The notes: a model not told the origin generated them from the letters alone. Shown: positions 25,906 to 36,390, numbered from the stretch's first letter. The stretch: 47,608 bases of DNA from Rubrivivax sp. (GCA_022842825.1 JALHOU010000011.1:1-47608); one strand, 5' to 3'. Program-made: numbers and translations.

Positions 25906-27348
25906 CTACAGCGGCAAAGCCACGAGGTCGTGGCCCTCGCAGGCCACGACACGCGCGCGGACGAAGTCGCCCGGCTTCATCGTGCGGCTGGCCTTGGTCG
26001 GTGGCAGCAGACGCACCGTACCGTCGATCTCCGGCGCGTCGGCGTAGGAGCGTCCGCGCCCGCCCCTGCGGCCCAGCGCGGGCGCCTGGTCGACCAACAC
26101 CTGCATCTCGGCGCCGACGCGGCGTTGCAGCTTGCGCGCCGACACCTCCTCGGCCACCGCCATGAAGCGGGCGCGGCGTTCCTCGCGCCGCGGTTGCGGC
26201 AACTGGCCGGCAAGCTCGTTCGCGACGGCGCCCTCCACGGGCGAGTACGCGAAGCAGCCCGCACGATCGATCTCGGCCTCGCGAATGAACTGGAGCAGAT
26301 GCTCGAATTCCGCCTCGGTTTCGCCCGGGAAGCCGGCGATGAAGGTGCTGCGCACGACGATCTGCGGACACGCCGCGCGCCAGCGTTGCAGGCGCTCGAG
26401 GTTGCGCTCGCCGCCGTTGCCGACCGCGGGGCGCTTCATGCGCCTGAGCACGTCGGGGTGCGAATGCTGGAAAGGCACGTCGAGGTAGGGCAGCACGCGG
26501 CCGTCGCTCATCAGCGGCAGCAGATCGTCGACGCTCGGGTAGGGATAGACATAGTGGAATCGCACCCACGCGCCGTGCGGCGCCGCCAGCTCGGCCAGCT
26601 TCTCGGCGAGGTCCACCAGCCGCGTCTTCACCGGCTTGCCGTCCCAGAAGCCGGTGCGGTACTTGACATCCACGCCGTAAGCCGAGGTGTCCTGGCTGAC
26701 GACGAGCAGCTCCTTCACGCCGCTTTCGAACAGCGCCCGCGCCTCGTTGAGCAGGTCGCCGACCGGCCGCGAGACGAGGTCGCCGCGCATGCTGGGGATG
26801 ATGCAGAACGTACAGCGGTGATTGCAGCCCTCGCTGATCTTCAGGTAGGCGTAGTGGCGCGGCGTCAGCTTGATGCCAGCCACGCCCCTGAACTCGGCGC
26901 GCGCCTCCGGCACGAGGTCGACGAACGGATCGTGCGGCTTCGGCACATGCCGGTGCACGGCATCCATGACCTCCTCGGTGGCGTGCGGCCCCGTCACCGC
27001 CAGCACCTTGGGGTGCACCTGTCGAACGAGGTTGCCGCCGCCTGCGCCGGTGTCGGGCCCGCCCTTGGCGCCCAGGCAGCCGGTGACGATGACCTTGCCG
27101 TTCTCGGCCAGCGCCTCGCCGATGGTGGACAGGCTCTCCTGCACCGCCTCGTCGATGAAGCCGCAGGTGTTGACGATGACGAGATCGGCGCCGGCAAAGG
27201 TCTTGCTGGTCTCGTAGCCCTCGGCCCGCAGGCGCGTGAGGATGAGTTCGGAATCAGTCAGCGCCTTCGGGCAGCCGAGCGAGACGAAGCCCACGCGGGG
27301 CGCTGTGCCCGGCATGGCTGAGGCCGTGGATGGATCGGTCGAATTCAT
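25906..27348 (-). CDS. rimO: Ribosomal protein uS12 methylthiotransferase RimO
   Basis: [30 protein letters not shown]...[25 protein letters not shown] (CxxxCxxC radical SAM). Confidence 0.96.
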   Translation of the reverse strand: MNSTDPSTASAMPGTAPRVGFVSLGCPKALTDSELILTRLRAEGYETSKTFAGADLVIVNTCGFIDEAVQESLSTIGEALAENGKVIVTGCLGAKGGPDTGAGGGNLVRQVHPKVLAVTGPHATEEVMDAVHRHVPKPHDPFVDLVPEARAEFRGVAGIKLTPRHYAYLKISEGCNHRCTFCIIPSMRGDLVSRPVGDLLNEARALFESGVKELLVVSQDTSAYGVDVKYRTGFWDGKPVKTRLVDLAEKLAELAAPHGAWVRFHYVYPYPSVDDLLPLMSDGRVLPYLDVPFQHSHPDVLRRMKRPAVGNGGERNLERLQRWRAACPQIVVRSTFIAGFPGETEAEFEHLLQFIREAEIDRAGCFAYSPVEGAVANELAGQLPQPRREERRARFMAVAEEVSARKLQRRVGAEMQVLVDQAPALGRRGGRGRSYADAPEIDGTVRLLPPTKASRTMKPGDFVRARVVACEGHDLVALPL

Positions 27349-27454
27349 CGGGGGGATTCTCGGCCATCGCGCGACGGCGTTGCCGTGACGGCCGCCGGCC
27401 CCGCGCAGCGGATTGCGACCGCGGCCGGTGCAGCCACCAGCCGCCGCAGCGCCG

Positions 27455-28039
27455 CTACTTCTTGTTCGCCCCGAACCCCGGCATGCCCGGGAACAGCCCA
27501 CCGGCGTTGCGCTGCAACTGCTCGACGAGGCTGCGGCTTTGCTCCAGATAGCTGGTCATCAGGTTCTGCAGCACGGGCGTCTGGCCGCTCATGAACTGCG
27601 TCCACACCTCGGGCGTCAGGTGCTTGGGGTCGTAGAGGCCACGGCCTTGCTCGAGCAGCCTGCCCTGCAGCTCGGCAAAGGCCTGCAGGTTCTTCTCGAG
27701 CATGGTGCCCATCATCCCCTGCATCGCATGGCCGTAGAAACGGATGATCTGCTCCAGCGACTGCGTGCTGAACATCGGCACGCCGCCAGACTCTTCCTCG
27801 AGGATGATCTGCAGCAGGATGCTGCGCGTCAGGTCCTCGCCGGTCTTGGCGTCGCGCACCTCGAACGACTCGCCCGCCAGCACCATCTGCTTGACGTCGG
27901 CCAGCGTGATGTAGCTGCTCGTCTGAGTGTCGTAGAGCCGCCGGTTCGGGTACTTCTTCAGCACCCGCAACGCAGGCGCGGCCCCTGCAGCAGCGGGCGC
28001 GGCCGACGGGTCGGTGGAGGAACGACGCGAGGAGGGCAT
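27455..28039 (-). CDS. phaR: Polyhydroxyalkanoate synthesis repressor PhaR
   Basis: [59 protein letters not shown]. Confidence 0.96.
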   Translation of the reverse strand: MPSSRRSSTDPSAAPAAAGAAPALRVLKKYPNRRLYDTQTSSYITLADVKQMVLAGESFEVRDAKTGEDLTRSILLQIILEEESGGVPMFSTQSLEQIIRFYGHAMQGMMGTMLEKNLQAFAELQGRLLEQGRGLYDPKHLTPEVWTQFMSGQTPVLQNLMTSYLEQSRSLVEQLQRNAGGLFPGMPGFGANKK

Positions 28040-28191
28040 GCGGTACCTGATCTTCCTGCACGGGCAGCACAGTCATTCTAGAAGGCGGGCATGGCGGGCC
28101 CGGCGCGGGATTTCCCCTTCCACCGCACCCCACCCTTGCTGCGGCGTAGCCGCTTCGGCGGCACTGCTTCGACGACGAGCCCAGAACGACG

Positions 28192-28225
28192 AAGCCGCCG
28201 GGCCCGACGCGGGTCCCGGCGGCTT
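28192..28225 (-). terminator. GC-rich hairpin just 3' of tRNA-Val
   Basis: AAGCCGCCGGG...CCCGGCGGCTT, 11-bp perfect inverted repeat 7 nt downstream of the tRNA 3' end. Confidence 0.55.
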
Positions 28226-28232
28226 GCTAGTT

Positions 28233-28308
28233 TGGTAGGCGCGAGAGGACTCGAACCTCCGACCCCCACCATGTCAAGGTGGTGCTCTAACCAGCTGAGC
28301 TACACGCC
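28233..28308 (-). tRNA. tRNA-Val (anticodon GAC)
   Basis: GGCGTGTAGCTCAGCTGGTTAGAGCACCACCTTGACATGGTGGGGGTCGGAGGTTCGAGTCCTCTCGCGCCTACCA; 76 nt, TTGACAT anticodon loop, encoded CCA. Confidence 0.96.
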
Positions 28309-28363
28309 TGTTGCGCCCGACATTCTATATCACTGCCCCCAGCGGCAGCCGCGGCGGCGGCGC

Positions 28364-30679
28364 TCACTTGCGACGCGCGTGACGAACGCCCGCCACGCGC
28401 GCCACCTGCGCCAACACGGGTGCCAGACGCGCCGCATCGGGCACTTCCACGGTGAAGGTCATCCAGGCCGTGCTGCGGTCGCGCGCGCTCTGCGTGTGCA
28501 CGGCGGTGACGTTGACCTTCTGCTTCGCGAAGACCTCGGAGATGTCGCGCAGCAGCCCGCTGCGGTCGGCCGCCTCGATCACGACGTCGATCGGATAGAG
28601 CGCCTCGCCCGCCTTCGCACCGGCCGCCGGTTCGCCCCACTTCACCTCGATGAGGCGGCCCGGGTTGGACAGCGCCATGTTGCGCAGGTTGGCGCAGTCG
28701 GCGCGGTGGATGGCCACGCCGCGGCCGCGGGTGACGAAGCCGCCGATCGCGTCCGGCGGTGCCGGCCGGCAGCAGCGGGCGAGCGTGGTGAGCAACGAGT
28801 CGACGCCGACCACCAGCACGCCGCCGCGCGTGCCGCCGCCGCTGCGCGACCGCTGCAGTGCCACGCGCTCCTCCTCCGGCGCCGCCGGCGGTGGACGCAG
28901 CAGGTTCTCGATGTGGCGCAGCGAGTACTCGTCCTTGCCCACCACTTCGAACAGCGCCTCGGCGTTCTTGAAGCCGAGCTCCTCGGCCAGACCGTCGAGC
29001 TTGACGGCCGTGCGGCCCTCGCGCTGCAGCAGCTTCTCCACGAGCTCGCGGCCGCGGGCCACGGTGACCCGTGCTGCCTGGGCGTTGAACCAGGCACGCG
29101 CCTTGGCGCGCGAACGCGGGCTCTTCAAGTACCCGAGTTCGGGATTCAGCCAGTCCAGCGACGGCCCACCTTCCTTGGCCGCCACCACCTCGACGGTCTG
29201 GCCGGACTGCAGGGCCGTGTTCAGCGGCACCATGGCCCCGTCGACCCGTGCGCCGCGACAGCGGTGACCGAGGTCGGTGTGCAGCGCGTAGGCAAAGTCC
29301 ACCGGCGTGCCATCGACGGGCAGGTCGATGATCGTCGCCTGCGGCGTGAACACGTAGATGCGGTCGTCGAAGGCCGTTGTCCGCGAACCGGCGGCGCCGC
29401 CCGCCCCGCCGGACGCTTCCTCGGCCCCGGCGGCGGCGTCGCGCTGCCAAGCCAGCAGTTCGCGCAGCACCGCCTTGCGCGCCTCGGCCACGCGCTCCTC
29501 GAAATCGCCGCTGGCGTTGACGCCGGCGTAGCCCTTGGCGCCGGCCTCCTTGTACATCCAGTGCGCCGCCACGCCGTGCTCGGCATGCTCGTGCATGGCG
29601 CGCGTACGGATCTGCACCTCCAGCGCGCGCCCGTCGTCGGCCAGCACCACGGTGTGCAGCGACTGGTAGCCGTTGGACTTGGGCCGCGCGATGTAGTCGT
29701 CGAACTGGCCTGCGATGGCGCGCCAGCGTTCGTGCACGCGCGCCAACACCACATAGCAGGTGGCCGCGTCGTCGACGATGACGCGGAGTGCCCGCGCGTC
29801 GAGCACATGCGCGAAGTCCAGCCCCTTGCCCTGCATCTTCTTCCAGATGCTGTACAGGTGCTTCGGCCGGCCCACCACGTCGGCGCGGATCGAGGCCTCG
29901 CCGAGCAGGCGGGCGAGCTGCTGCCGCGTGCGTTCGACACCGCGCTCGCGTTCGACGCGCTTCTCCTGCACGAGCTGGGCGACACGCCGGTACTCCTCGG
30001 GCTGCAGGAAGCGGAAGGCGAGGTCCTCGATCTCCCACTTGATCTGCCAGATGCCGAGCCGGTTGGCCAGCGGCGCGAAGACCTGCAGCGACTCGGTCGC
30101 GAGGTCCTCCGGGCACGGTCGATGCGCGGCCGCGAACCAGCGCAGCGTCTGCAGGCGCGAGGCCAGACGCAGCAGCACCACGCGCAGGTCGCGCGAGAAC
30201 GCCAGCAGCATCTTGCGCACGCGTTCGACCTGCAACGCGCGCTGCTCGCCGGGCACGACGGCGCCACGCGCCGCGCGCTGGATCTGCACGAGCTGGCGCG
30301 TGAGCGTGCCCAGCCGCGCCGCGTGCTCGCCGAAGGCCTTGCGCAGCACCTCCTCGGGGCGCTGCAGGTAGTCGCCCGCGTAGACCAGGTAGGCCGTCGC
30401 GCACAGCGCGGGGGCGGCGCCGATCGAGGCCAGCACCGCGGCCACGCCGTCGGCATGCGCCAGCGCGTCCTCGCCGGTGTCCAGGGCCCGACCGGCCAGC
30501 AGCGGTTCGGCAAAGGCGCGCGCACGGACCATCGCGTCGGGTGCGCCGGCCGCCTTGGCGGCAGCGAGGGAACCGGGCACCGCGGCCGCTTCAGTTGCCG
30601 CGGCGGCCTCGTCGCTGGCCAGCCGCACGATGGCCGCCGCCGCCAGCGGCGTCACGGGTGCGGCCCGGCCGGCCTTCAT
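28364..30679 (-). CDS. relA: RelA/SpoT-family (p)ppGpp synthetase, RelA type
   Basis: FAPLANRLGIWQIKWEIEDLAFRFLQPEEY, KKMQGKGLDFAHVLDARALRVIV, RPKSNGYQSLHTVV, TGS (IYVFTPQATIIDLPVDGTPVDFAYALHTDLGHRCRGA), C-terminal ACT; degenerate HD domain. Confidence 0.95.
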   Translation of the reverse strand: MKAGRAAPVTPLAAAAIVRLASDEAAAATEAAAVPGSLAAAKAAGAPDAMVRARAFAEPLLAGRALDTGEDALAHADGVAAVLASIGAAPALCATAYLVYAGDYLQRPEEVLRKAFGEHAARLGTLTRQLVQIQRAARGAVVPGEQRALQVERVRKMLLAFSRDLRVVLLRLASRLQTLRWFAAAHRPCPEDLATESLQVFAPLANRLGIWQIKWEIEDLAFRFLQPEEYRRVAQLVQEKRVERERGVERTRQQLARLLGEASIRADVVGRPKHLYSIWKKMQGKGLDFAHVLDARALRVIVDDAATCYVVLARVHERWRAIAGQFDDYIARPKSNGYQSLHTVVLADDGRALEVQIRTRAMHEHAEHGVAAHWMYKEAGAKGYAGVNASGDFEERVAEARKAVLRELLAWQRDAAAGAEEASGGAGGAAGSRTTAFDDRIYVFTPQATIIDLPVDGTPVDFAYALHTDLGHRCRGARVDGAMVPLNTALQSGQTVEVVAAKEGGPSLDWLNPELGYLKSPRSRAKARAWFNAQAARVTVARGRELVEKLLQREGRTAVKLDGLAEELGFKNAEALFEVVGKDEYSLRHIENLLRPPPAAPEEERVALQRSRSGGGTRGGVLVVGVDSLLTTLARCCRPAPPDAIGGFVTRGRGVAIHRADCANLRNMALSNPGRLIEVKWGEPAAGAKAGEALYPIDVVIEAADRSGLLRDISEVFAKQKVNVTAVHTQSARDRSTAWMTFTVEVPDAARLAPVLAQVARVAGVRHARRK

Positions 30680-31569
30680 GGGTCCAGCAGGAAGCTGCGC
30701 ACCGCCGCGCGCTGGTCCGCTGCCACCAACGTGGGCGCATGGCCAACGCCGGCGAACTCCACGAGGCGGGCCTTCGGCCCACGCTCGCTCATCACCTTGG
30801 CGGTGGCGGGCGACAGCAGGTCCGAATCGGCGCCGCGAATCAGCAGCGTCGGGCAGCGGACGCGGTCGTAGCCCTGCCACAGCATCGCCTCGCCGGCCTT
30901 GGCCATCTCGGGCGTCATCGCCCGCACCGGCACGGCAATGGCGGGGTCGTAGTGGGACATGAAGCCGCCCCCCGGCGCCGGCACCAGTTGGGGCCGCGTC
31001 AGCTCGAGCCATTGCTCGGTGGTATGCGGCCCGAAGCCCAGGGAGACCTTGCGCAGGGCTTCGGCGGCATCCTCCACCGTCGGCCAGCTGACCGGCTGCC
31101 CCAGGTAGCCCGCGATCCGCGCGATCGCCGAAGGCTCGATGGTCGGCCCGACGTCATTGAGGACCAGCCTGCGCACCGGCGCGCCCGGCAGGCTGGCCAG
31201 GCCCATGCCGATGAGCCCGCCCATCGAGGTGCCCACCCAGTCGACCTGCGCCACGTCCAGCCGCGCCACGAGCGTGACCATGTCGGCCACGTAGCTCGGG
31301 ATGGCGTAGCCCATCGGGTCGGCGAGCCGGTCGCTGCGGCCGCGGCCGACCACGTCGGGGCAGATGACGCGGTAGTGGCTCGCGAGGTCGCGCGCCAGCG
31401 TGTCGAAGTCGCGCCCCTGGCGCGAGAGGCCATGCACACACACCACCGTGCGGGGATGGTCGAGGTCGCCCTGCTGCGCCCATTGCCAGTAGGCCATGCG
31501 GTGCAAGCCACGGCTGTCGAGGCACGAAACATGGTGGAGCGTGGGCTGGGCGGAGAGGCTGGCGGTCAT
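30676..31569 (-). CDS. Alpha/beta hydrolase
   Basis: MTASLSAQPTLHHVSC...VVCVHGLSRQGRDFDTLARDLASHYRVICPDVVGRGRSDRL...WVGTSMGGLIGMGLA. Confidence 0.93.
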   Translation of the reverse strand: MTASLSAQPTLHHVSCLDSRGLHRMAYWQWAQQGDLDHPRTVVCVHGLSRQGRDFDTLARDLASHYRVICPDVVGRGRSDRLADPMGYAIPSYVADMVTLVARLDVAQVDWVGTSMGGLIGMGLASLPGAPVRRLVLNDVGPTIEPSAIARIAGYLGQPVSWPTVEDAAEALRKVSLGFGPHTTEQWLELTRPQLVPAPGGGFMSHYDPAIAVPVRAMTPEMAKAGEAMLWQGYDRVRCPTLLIRGADSDLLSPATAKVMSERGPKARLVEFAGVGHAPTLVAADQRAAVRSFLLDP

Positions 31570-31668
31570 GGCGTTCCAGGCGTGCGGGCGTGAAAGCTGG
31601 CCGTCGGGACCGGCCCTCGATAATCGGTTCATCGTAACAAGGCCGACGCCCACCAGGAGGGAAGCAGG

Positions 31669-32448
31669 ATGTCCACGGCAGTCAAGGGAAGGGTCGCGCT
31701 CGTCACCGGGTCCACCAGCGGCATCGGCCTCGGCATCGCGCTGGCACTGGCCGAACAGGGCGCGAGGGTCATGCTCAATGGCTTCGGCGACGTGGACGGC
31801 GCACTGGCCGCCGTGCGCAAACATGACGCGGGCGCGCGCCATCACGCTGCCGACATGAGCAAGCCGGCCGAGATCGAGGACATGGTGCGCTCGTGCGAGC
31901 GCGAGTTCGGGCGCCTGGACGTCCTCGTCAACAACGCCGGCATCCAGCACGTGGCGCCGGTGCACGAGTTCCCGGTGGAACGCTGGGACGCGATCATCGC
32001 CATCAACCTGAGCTCGGCCTTCCACGCCATGCGCATGGCGCTGCCCGGCATGCGCGCGCGCAACTGGGGGCGCATCATCAACATCGCCTCCGCGCACGGC
32101 CTTGTCGCCTCTGCGGCCAAGAGCGCCTATGTTGCCGCCAAGCACGGCGTCGTCGGCCTCACCAAGGTGGCGGCGCTGGAGAACGCCACCACCGGCGTGA
32201 CGGTGAACGCGGTGTGCCCGGGCTGGGTGCTGACGCCGCTGGTGCAAAAGCAGGTCGACGCCCGCGCTGCGGCCGACGGTGTCGACAACGAGGAGGCCAA
32301 GCGCCGCCTGCTCGCCGAGAAGCAGCCTTCGCTGCAGTTCACGACGCCCGAGCAGCTGGCCGGCCTGTGCCTGTTCCTGTGCTCACCCCCGGCCGACAAC
32401 GTGCGCGGGGTCGCTTGGCAGGTGGACGGCGGCTGGACGGCGCAGTAA
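31669..32448 (+). CDS. bdhA: 3-hydroxybutyrate dehydrogenase (SDR family)
   Basis: GRVALVTGSTSGIGLGIALALAEQGARVMLNGFGD...NNAGIQHVAPVHEFPVERWDAIIAINLSSAFH...SAYVAAKHGVVGLTK...VCPGWVLTPLVQKQ. Confidence 0.93.
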   Translation: MSTAVKGRVALVTGSTSGIGLGIALALAEQGARVMLNGFGDVDGALAAVRKHDAGARHHAADMSKPAEIEDMVRSCEREFGRLDVLVNNAGIQHVAPVHEFPVERWDAIIAINLSSAFHAMRMALPGMRARNWGRIINIASAHGLVASAAKSAYVAAKHGVVGLTKVAALENATTGVTVNAVCPGWVLTPLVQKQVDARAAADGVDNEEAKRRLLAEKQPSLQFTTPEQLAGLCLFLCSPPADNVRGVAWQVDGGWTAQ

Positions 32449-32555
32449 AGGCCCGGCGGAGGCTTCTGTGAGAGCGCGCTGACATCTTGGTGATGGCGCA
32501 CCGGCTCCTGCGCCGCTGCGTGCCGGGGCCATTCGCAGCGGCTTGGCGCCGCCGT

Positions 32556-33338
32556 CTAGCGCAGCTGCACCGTCCCGCTCACCGTGGCCGTCACCTGCGC
32601 CTTGCCGGCCTCGACCGGCAGCGCTTCGTCGGCGCCGCCGCGCGCCGCCTGGGCGCGCATCATCATCACAGGCGGCGCACCGCCGGCTTCGTTGCCGCTT
32701 ACAGCCACCTCTCGGACCGTGTACCCCGACATGCCGAACTGCCGCGCCACCTCGTCGGCGCGGCTGCGAAAACGCGCGATGGCCTGCGCCGTGACCTCGC
32801 TTTCGACTTTCACGCGCGCCTCGCGCGAGAGCGACCAGCCGACGCGGCCGATGGTGAGCGTCTGGATACGGCCCATCGACTGGGCGATGGCGGCGGTGTC
32901 ACGGCCCTCGAGCACCAGTTCGGCGTAGCCTTGCCAGCCGACGATGCCGCCCTTCTGGCCGTGGCGCGGGTGAAGTGTGAAGCCACCGGTGCGCACCAGC
33001 ACCTCGCCGGGCTTGGCCACCTTGCGCGCCTCGACCAGCGCGGTGTCCAGCGCCTGCCGGAGCTGGCCCTGCACCGCTGCGGCGTCGGTGCCCTCGCGGC
33101 TGGTGTTGAAGACCACCGTCAGCCAGTCCATCGTCAGCTCCATCGTCGCCGTCGCGCTCAGCGAGACCACGTTGGTCGTCTGCGGTGGTACCGGCGCCTG
33201 CGTCTGCGCCGCGGCGTGCCCCGACACGGCAATGGCCGCAACCATCGCGGCGCCGAAGTTTCGAAGCACGCGGTCGTGGCCCGGGCGGCCCATCGCGAGA
33301 GTGACAGGGCGGGTGATCGGGCGAACGGGAAGCGTCAT
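32556..33338 (-). CDS. SIMPL (DUF541) domain periplasmic protein
   Basis: TTNVVSLSATATMELTMDWLTVVFNTSREGTDAAAVQGQLRQALDTALVEARKVAKPGEVLVRTGGFTLHPRHGQKG..., signal peptide. Confidence 0.88.
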   Translation of the reverse strand: MTLPVRPITRPVTLAMGRPGHDRVLRNFGAAMVAAIAVSGHAAAQTQAPVPPQTTNVVSLSATATMELTMDWLTVVFNTSREGTDAAAVQGQLRQALDTALVEARKVAKPGEVLVRTGGFTLHPRHGQKGGIVGWQGYAELVLEGRDTAAIAQSMGRIQTLTIGRVGWSLSREARVKVESEVTAQAIARFRSRADEVARQFGMSGYTVREVAVSGNEAGGAPPVMMMRAQAARGGADEALPVEAGKAQVTATVSGTVQLR

Positions 33339-33447
33339 CGTTGAATGTCTTCGGTTGATCGCGGCGACCTGCCGCCGCGGGGTGTGGACGCACGGACGAG
33401 CATGGCCGTTGACACCACCCGCCGCGCTGCGCACGAGTGCGCAATAC

Positions 33448-33513
33448 TTGTAACAGATGGTCCTTGGCCTGCGAAATGCCGGTGTGACGCGGCCCACAAT
33501 GCCGCTGTTACAA
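33448..33513. promoter_or_regulatory. Inverted repeat TTGTAACAG ... CTGTTACAA upstream of the ompR-like gene
   Basis: Perfect 9-bp inverted repeat (33448-33456 and 33505-33513), second arm 14 nt upstream of the ATG. Confidence 0.45.
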
Positions 33514-33527
33514 ATACGGAGTCGCCC

Positions 33528-34262
33528 ATGAGCACCCCTGCCAACGCCCGCCCGGACCGCATCGTCGTCGTCGATGATGATGCGAGGATCCGCGACCTGC
33601 TCAGGCGCTACCTGTCACAGGAGGGCTTCGATGTCCTTCTCGCCGAAGACGCCAAGGCGCTCAACCGCCTGCTCACCCGCGAGACGCTCGACCTGATCGT
33701 GCTCGACCTCATGTTGCCCGGCGAGGACGGCCTGTCGATCTGCCGACGCCTGCGCGCCGCCAACGACCAGACCCCGATCATCATGCTCACCGCCAAGGTC
33801 GAGGACGTGGACCGTATTGTCGGCCTCGAGGTCGGCGCCGACGACTACCTGCCCAAGCCGTTCAACCCGCGCGAATTGCTGGCGCGCATCCATGCCGTGC
33901 TGCGCCGCCGGCCCGCGCCCGAGGCGCCCGGGGCGCCGTCGAAGGAGGCGCAGACCGTCACGTTCGGCCCCTTCGAGTTCGATCTGTCTCTGCGCCGTCT
34001 GTCCAAGAACGGCGAGCAGATCTCCCTCACCACGGGCGAGTTCTCGATGCTGAAGGCCCTCGTGCGCCACCCGCGCCAGCCACTCTCGCGCGACAAGCTG
34101 GCGCAGCTGGCGCGCGGCCGCGAGTTCGAGCCCTTCGACCGCAGTCTGGACGTGCAGATCTCGAGGCTGCGCAAGATGATCGAACCCGACCCCGCCCAGC
34201 CACGCTACATCCAGACCGTCTGGGGCGTGGGCTATGTCTTCGTGCCCGATGGCGCCAACTGA
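33528..34262 (+). CDS. ompR: OmpR-type response regulator
   Basis: RIVVVDDDARIRDLLRRYLSQEGFDVLLAEDAKALNRLLTRETLDLIVLDLMLPGEDGLSICRRLRAANDQTPIIMLTAK...DRSLDVQISRLRKMIEPDPAQPRYIQTVWGVGYVFVP. Confidence 0.93.
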   Translation: MSTPANARPDRIVVVDDDARIRDLLRRYLSQEGFDVLLAEDAKALNRLLTRETLDLIVLDLMLPGEDGLSICRRLRAANDQTPIIMLTAKVEDVDRIVGLEVGADDYLPKPFNPRELLARIHAVLRRRPAPEAPGAPSKEAQTVTFGPFEFDLSLRRLSKNGEQISLTTGEFSMLKALVRHPRQPLSRDKLAQLARGREFEPFDRSLDVQISRLRKMIEPDPAQPRYIQTVWGVGYVFVPDGAN

Positions 34263-34409
34263 GTGAATCCGCCGCGAAGCGCGTTTGGCGCCTTCTCCCA
34301 TGGCCCCATCGGGGCCGCTGCATCGCCCGGCGAGTGCCGTCCGCAGCCCGACCCGGTCGAGGCTGCGGCCAGCGCCGGCTGGATACCCTGACACCTTCGA
34401 GCTGACACG

Positions 34410-35873
34410 GTGGCCAACCCCTCGGTCGGGTTCAGCCTCTTCTGGCGCACGTTCTTCCTGCTAGCCCTGCTGCTGGCGGGCGGGGTGTATTCGTGGGTGT
34501 ACACGCTGCACGCGCTGGAGCTGGAGCCGCGAGCGGTGCAGCAGGCGCAGCAGACCGCGGGCCTGGTCAGCCTGGCGCGGGCCGCGCTCATACCCGCCGA
34601 CGGCATCAACCGCGTCACCCTGCTCAAGAGCATGGCGAGCCCGAGCGCCATCCGCGTCACGCCGCGCGAGCCGGGCGACAAGTGGCTGTCGTTCGAGACC
34701 GACCGCTTCTCGCGCCGCCTGGCTTCGGAACTCAAACGCGTGCTTGGCCCCGACACCGTGGTGGCGCGTGCCGTCAACAATCAGAGCGGCCTGTGGGTGG
34801 GCTTTTCGATCGAACAGGACCTGTACTGGCTGCAGGCCGACGCCACCAACCCGGCCTCGGTGGCCGGCAGCACCTGGTTCGCGTGGATCGGCATCGCCGT
34901 GCTCGCGACCCTGGTCGGTTCGGTGGCCATCGCGAGCCTGATCAACCGGCCGCTCAAGCAGCTCTCGTTCGCGGCCAGCCGCATCCGCGAGGGCGATCTC
35001 GATTCGAGGCTGGACGAAAACACGCTCACGAGCGAGATCCGCGAAGTCAACCGCGGTTTCAACCGCATGGCGCGCGAGCTGGCCCGCGTGGAGGAGGACC
35101 GCGCGGTGATGCTGGCCGGCATCAGCCACGACCTGCGCACGCCGCTGGCACGCCTGCGCCTGGAGGCCGAGATGAGCGTCAGCGACGAGGACGCGCGGCG
35201 CCACATGGCCAGCGACATCGACCAGCTCGACGCCATCATCGACAAGTTCATGGACTACGCGCGTCCGGGCGAGACCAAGATGAGCCCGGTCAACGTGAGC
35301 AAGCTCGTCGAAACCGAGGCCACGCGCTTTCGCGACCCGACGCAGATCCGCATCCAGTCGCGCCTGGCACCCGATCTGCAGGTGGTGGCCGACGAGACCG
35401 AACTGGGCCGTGTCTTCCTGAACCTGTTCGAGAACGCACGCCGCTACGGCAAGGGCACCTACACCGGCGTGGCCGAGGTCGACGTGTGGCACGTGAAGGC
35501 CGGGCCCTGGCTCATCGTGAGCGTGCGCGACCACGGCCCCGGCGTCGCGCCCGAGAAGCTCGCGCAGCTGACAACGCCGTTCTTCCGGGGCGACACGGCG
35601 CGCACGGCCGCCACCGGCGCCGGCCTCGGCCTGGCCATCGTCGAGAAGGCGGTCGCCCGCATGGGCGGCAGTCTCGAGCTGGCCAACGCGCCCGAGGGTG
35701 GCCTCATCGCGCACATCCGGCTCAAGCGCGTGCAGTCGGGCCGGACGGGATCAGGCAAGAGCGGGCGCGGCGACCGCAACGGTGGCAGCGGCGGAACGCC
35801 CAGCACCCTCATGGGCGACAGCAACTTCGCATGGGCCGACACGAAGGCGGGTGCGCCTTCGAGCAAGGTCTAG
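34410..35873 (+). CDS. envZ: EnvZ-type sensor histidine kinase (GTG start)
   Basis: TM segments, HAMP, H-box MLAGISHDLRTPLARLRLEAEM, N-box NLFENARRYG, GAGLGLAIVEKAV. Confidence 0.9.
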   Translation: MANPSVGFSLFWRTFFLLALLLAGGVYSWVYTLHALELEPRAVQQAQQTAGLVSLARAALIPADGINRVTLLKSMASPSAIRVTPREPGDKWLSFETDRFSRRLASELKRVLGPDTVVARAVNNQSGLWVGFSIEQDLYWLQADATNPASVAGSTWFAWIGIAVLATLVGSVAIASLINRPLKQLSFAASRIREGDLDSRLDENTLTSEIREVNRGFNRMARELARVEEDRAVMLAGISHDLRTPLARLRLEAEMSVSDEDARRHMASDIDQLDAIIDKFMDYARPGETKMSPVNVSKLVETEATRFRDPTQIRIQSRLAPDLQVVADETELGRVFLNLFENARRYGKGTYTGVAEVDVWHVKAGPWLIVSVRDHGPGVAPEKLAQLTTPFFRGDTARTAATGAGLGLAIVEKAVARMGGSLELANAPEGGLIAHIRLKRVQSGRTGSGKSGRGDRNGGSGGTPSTLMGDSNFAWADTKAGAPSSKV

Positions 35874-35880
35874 GAGAAGT

Positions 35881-36390
35881 CTAGGCGGCTGGGCGGCGGC
35901 AAAGCAGGCAGACGGCTCGCGCCTCGATGGCACGCCCCTCTCCCACCGGGCCCATCTTCTCGGCCGTCTTGGCCTTCACGTTCACACGCTCGGTTGGCAG
36001 GCCGAGCACGCCGGCGATGCGCGCGCGCATGGCCGGGATGTGCGGCGCCATCTTCGGCGCCTGCGCGACGATGGTGCTGTCCACGTTGACCACGTTCCAG
36101 CCCTGCGCCTGCACGCGTTCATGGGCGCGCGCCAGCAGCACGGCGGAGTCGGCGCCGGCATGGGCGCCATCAGTGTCCGGGAAGAGGCCGCCGATGTCGC
36201 CGAGGCCGGCGGCGCCCAGCAGCGCGTCGGTGATGGCGTGCAGCAGCGCGTCGGCATCGGAGTGCCCGAGCAGGCCATGCGTGTGCGGCACGACGACACC
36301 GCCAAGCAGAAGCGGCCGCCCCGCGACGAGCGCATGCACATCCCAGCCCTCGCCGATGCGCAGCTCGCGCGGGTCGAACGGGTCGGTCAT
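35881..36390 (-). CDS. ispF: 2-C-methyl-D-erythritol 2,4-cyclodiphosphate synthase
   Basis: [64 protein letters not shown]. Confidence 0.97.
   Translation of the reverse strand: MTDPFDPRELRIGEGWDVHALVAGRPLLLGGVVVPHTHGLLGHSDADALLHAITDALLGAAGLGDIGGLFPDTDGAHAGADSAVLLARAHERVQAQGWNVVNVDSTIVAQAPKMAPHIPAMRARIAGVLGLPTERVNVKAKTAEKMGPVGEGRAIEARAVCLLCRRPAA

Noticed and set aside
24662-26569. N-terminal extension of the metC-like ORF upstream of 25828
   Set aside because: The extension overlaps rimO in another frame and is Arg/Ala-rich; homology starts at the TTG (LKPDAASTLIHHDY).
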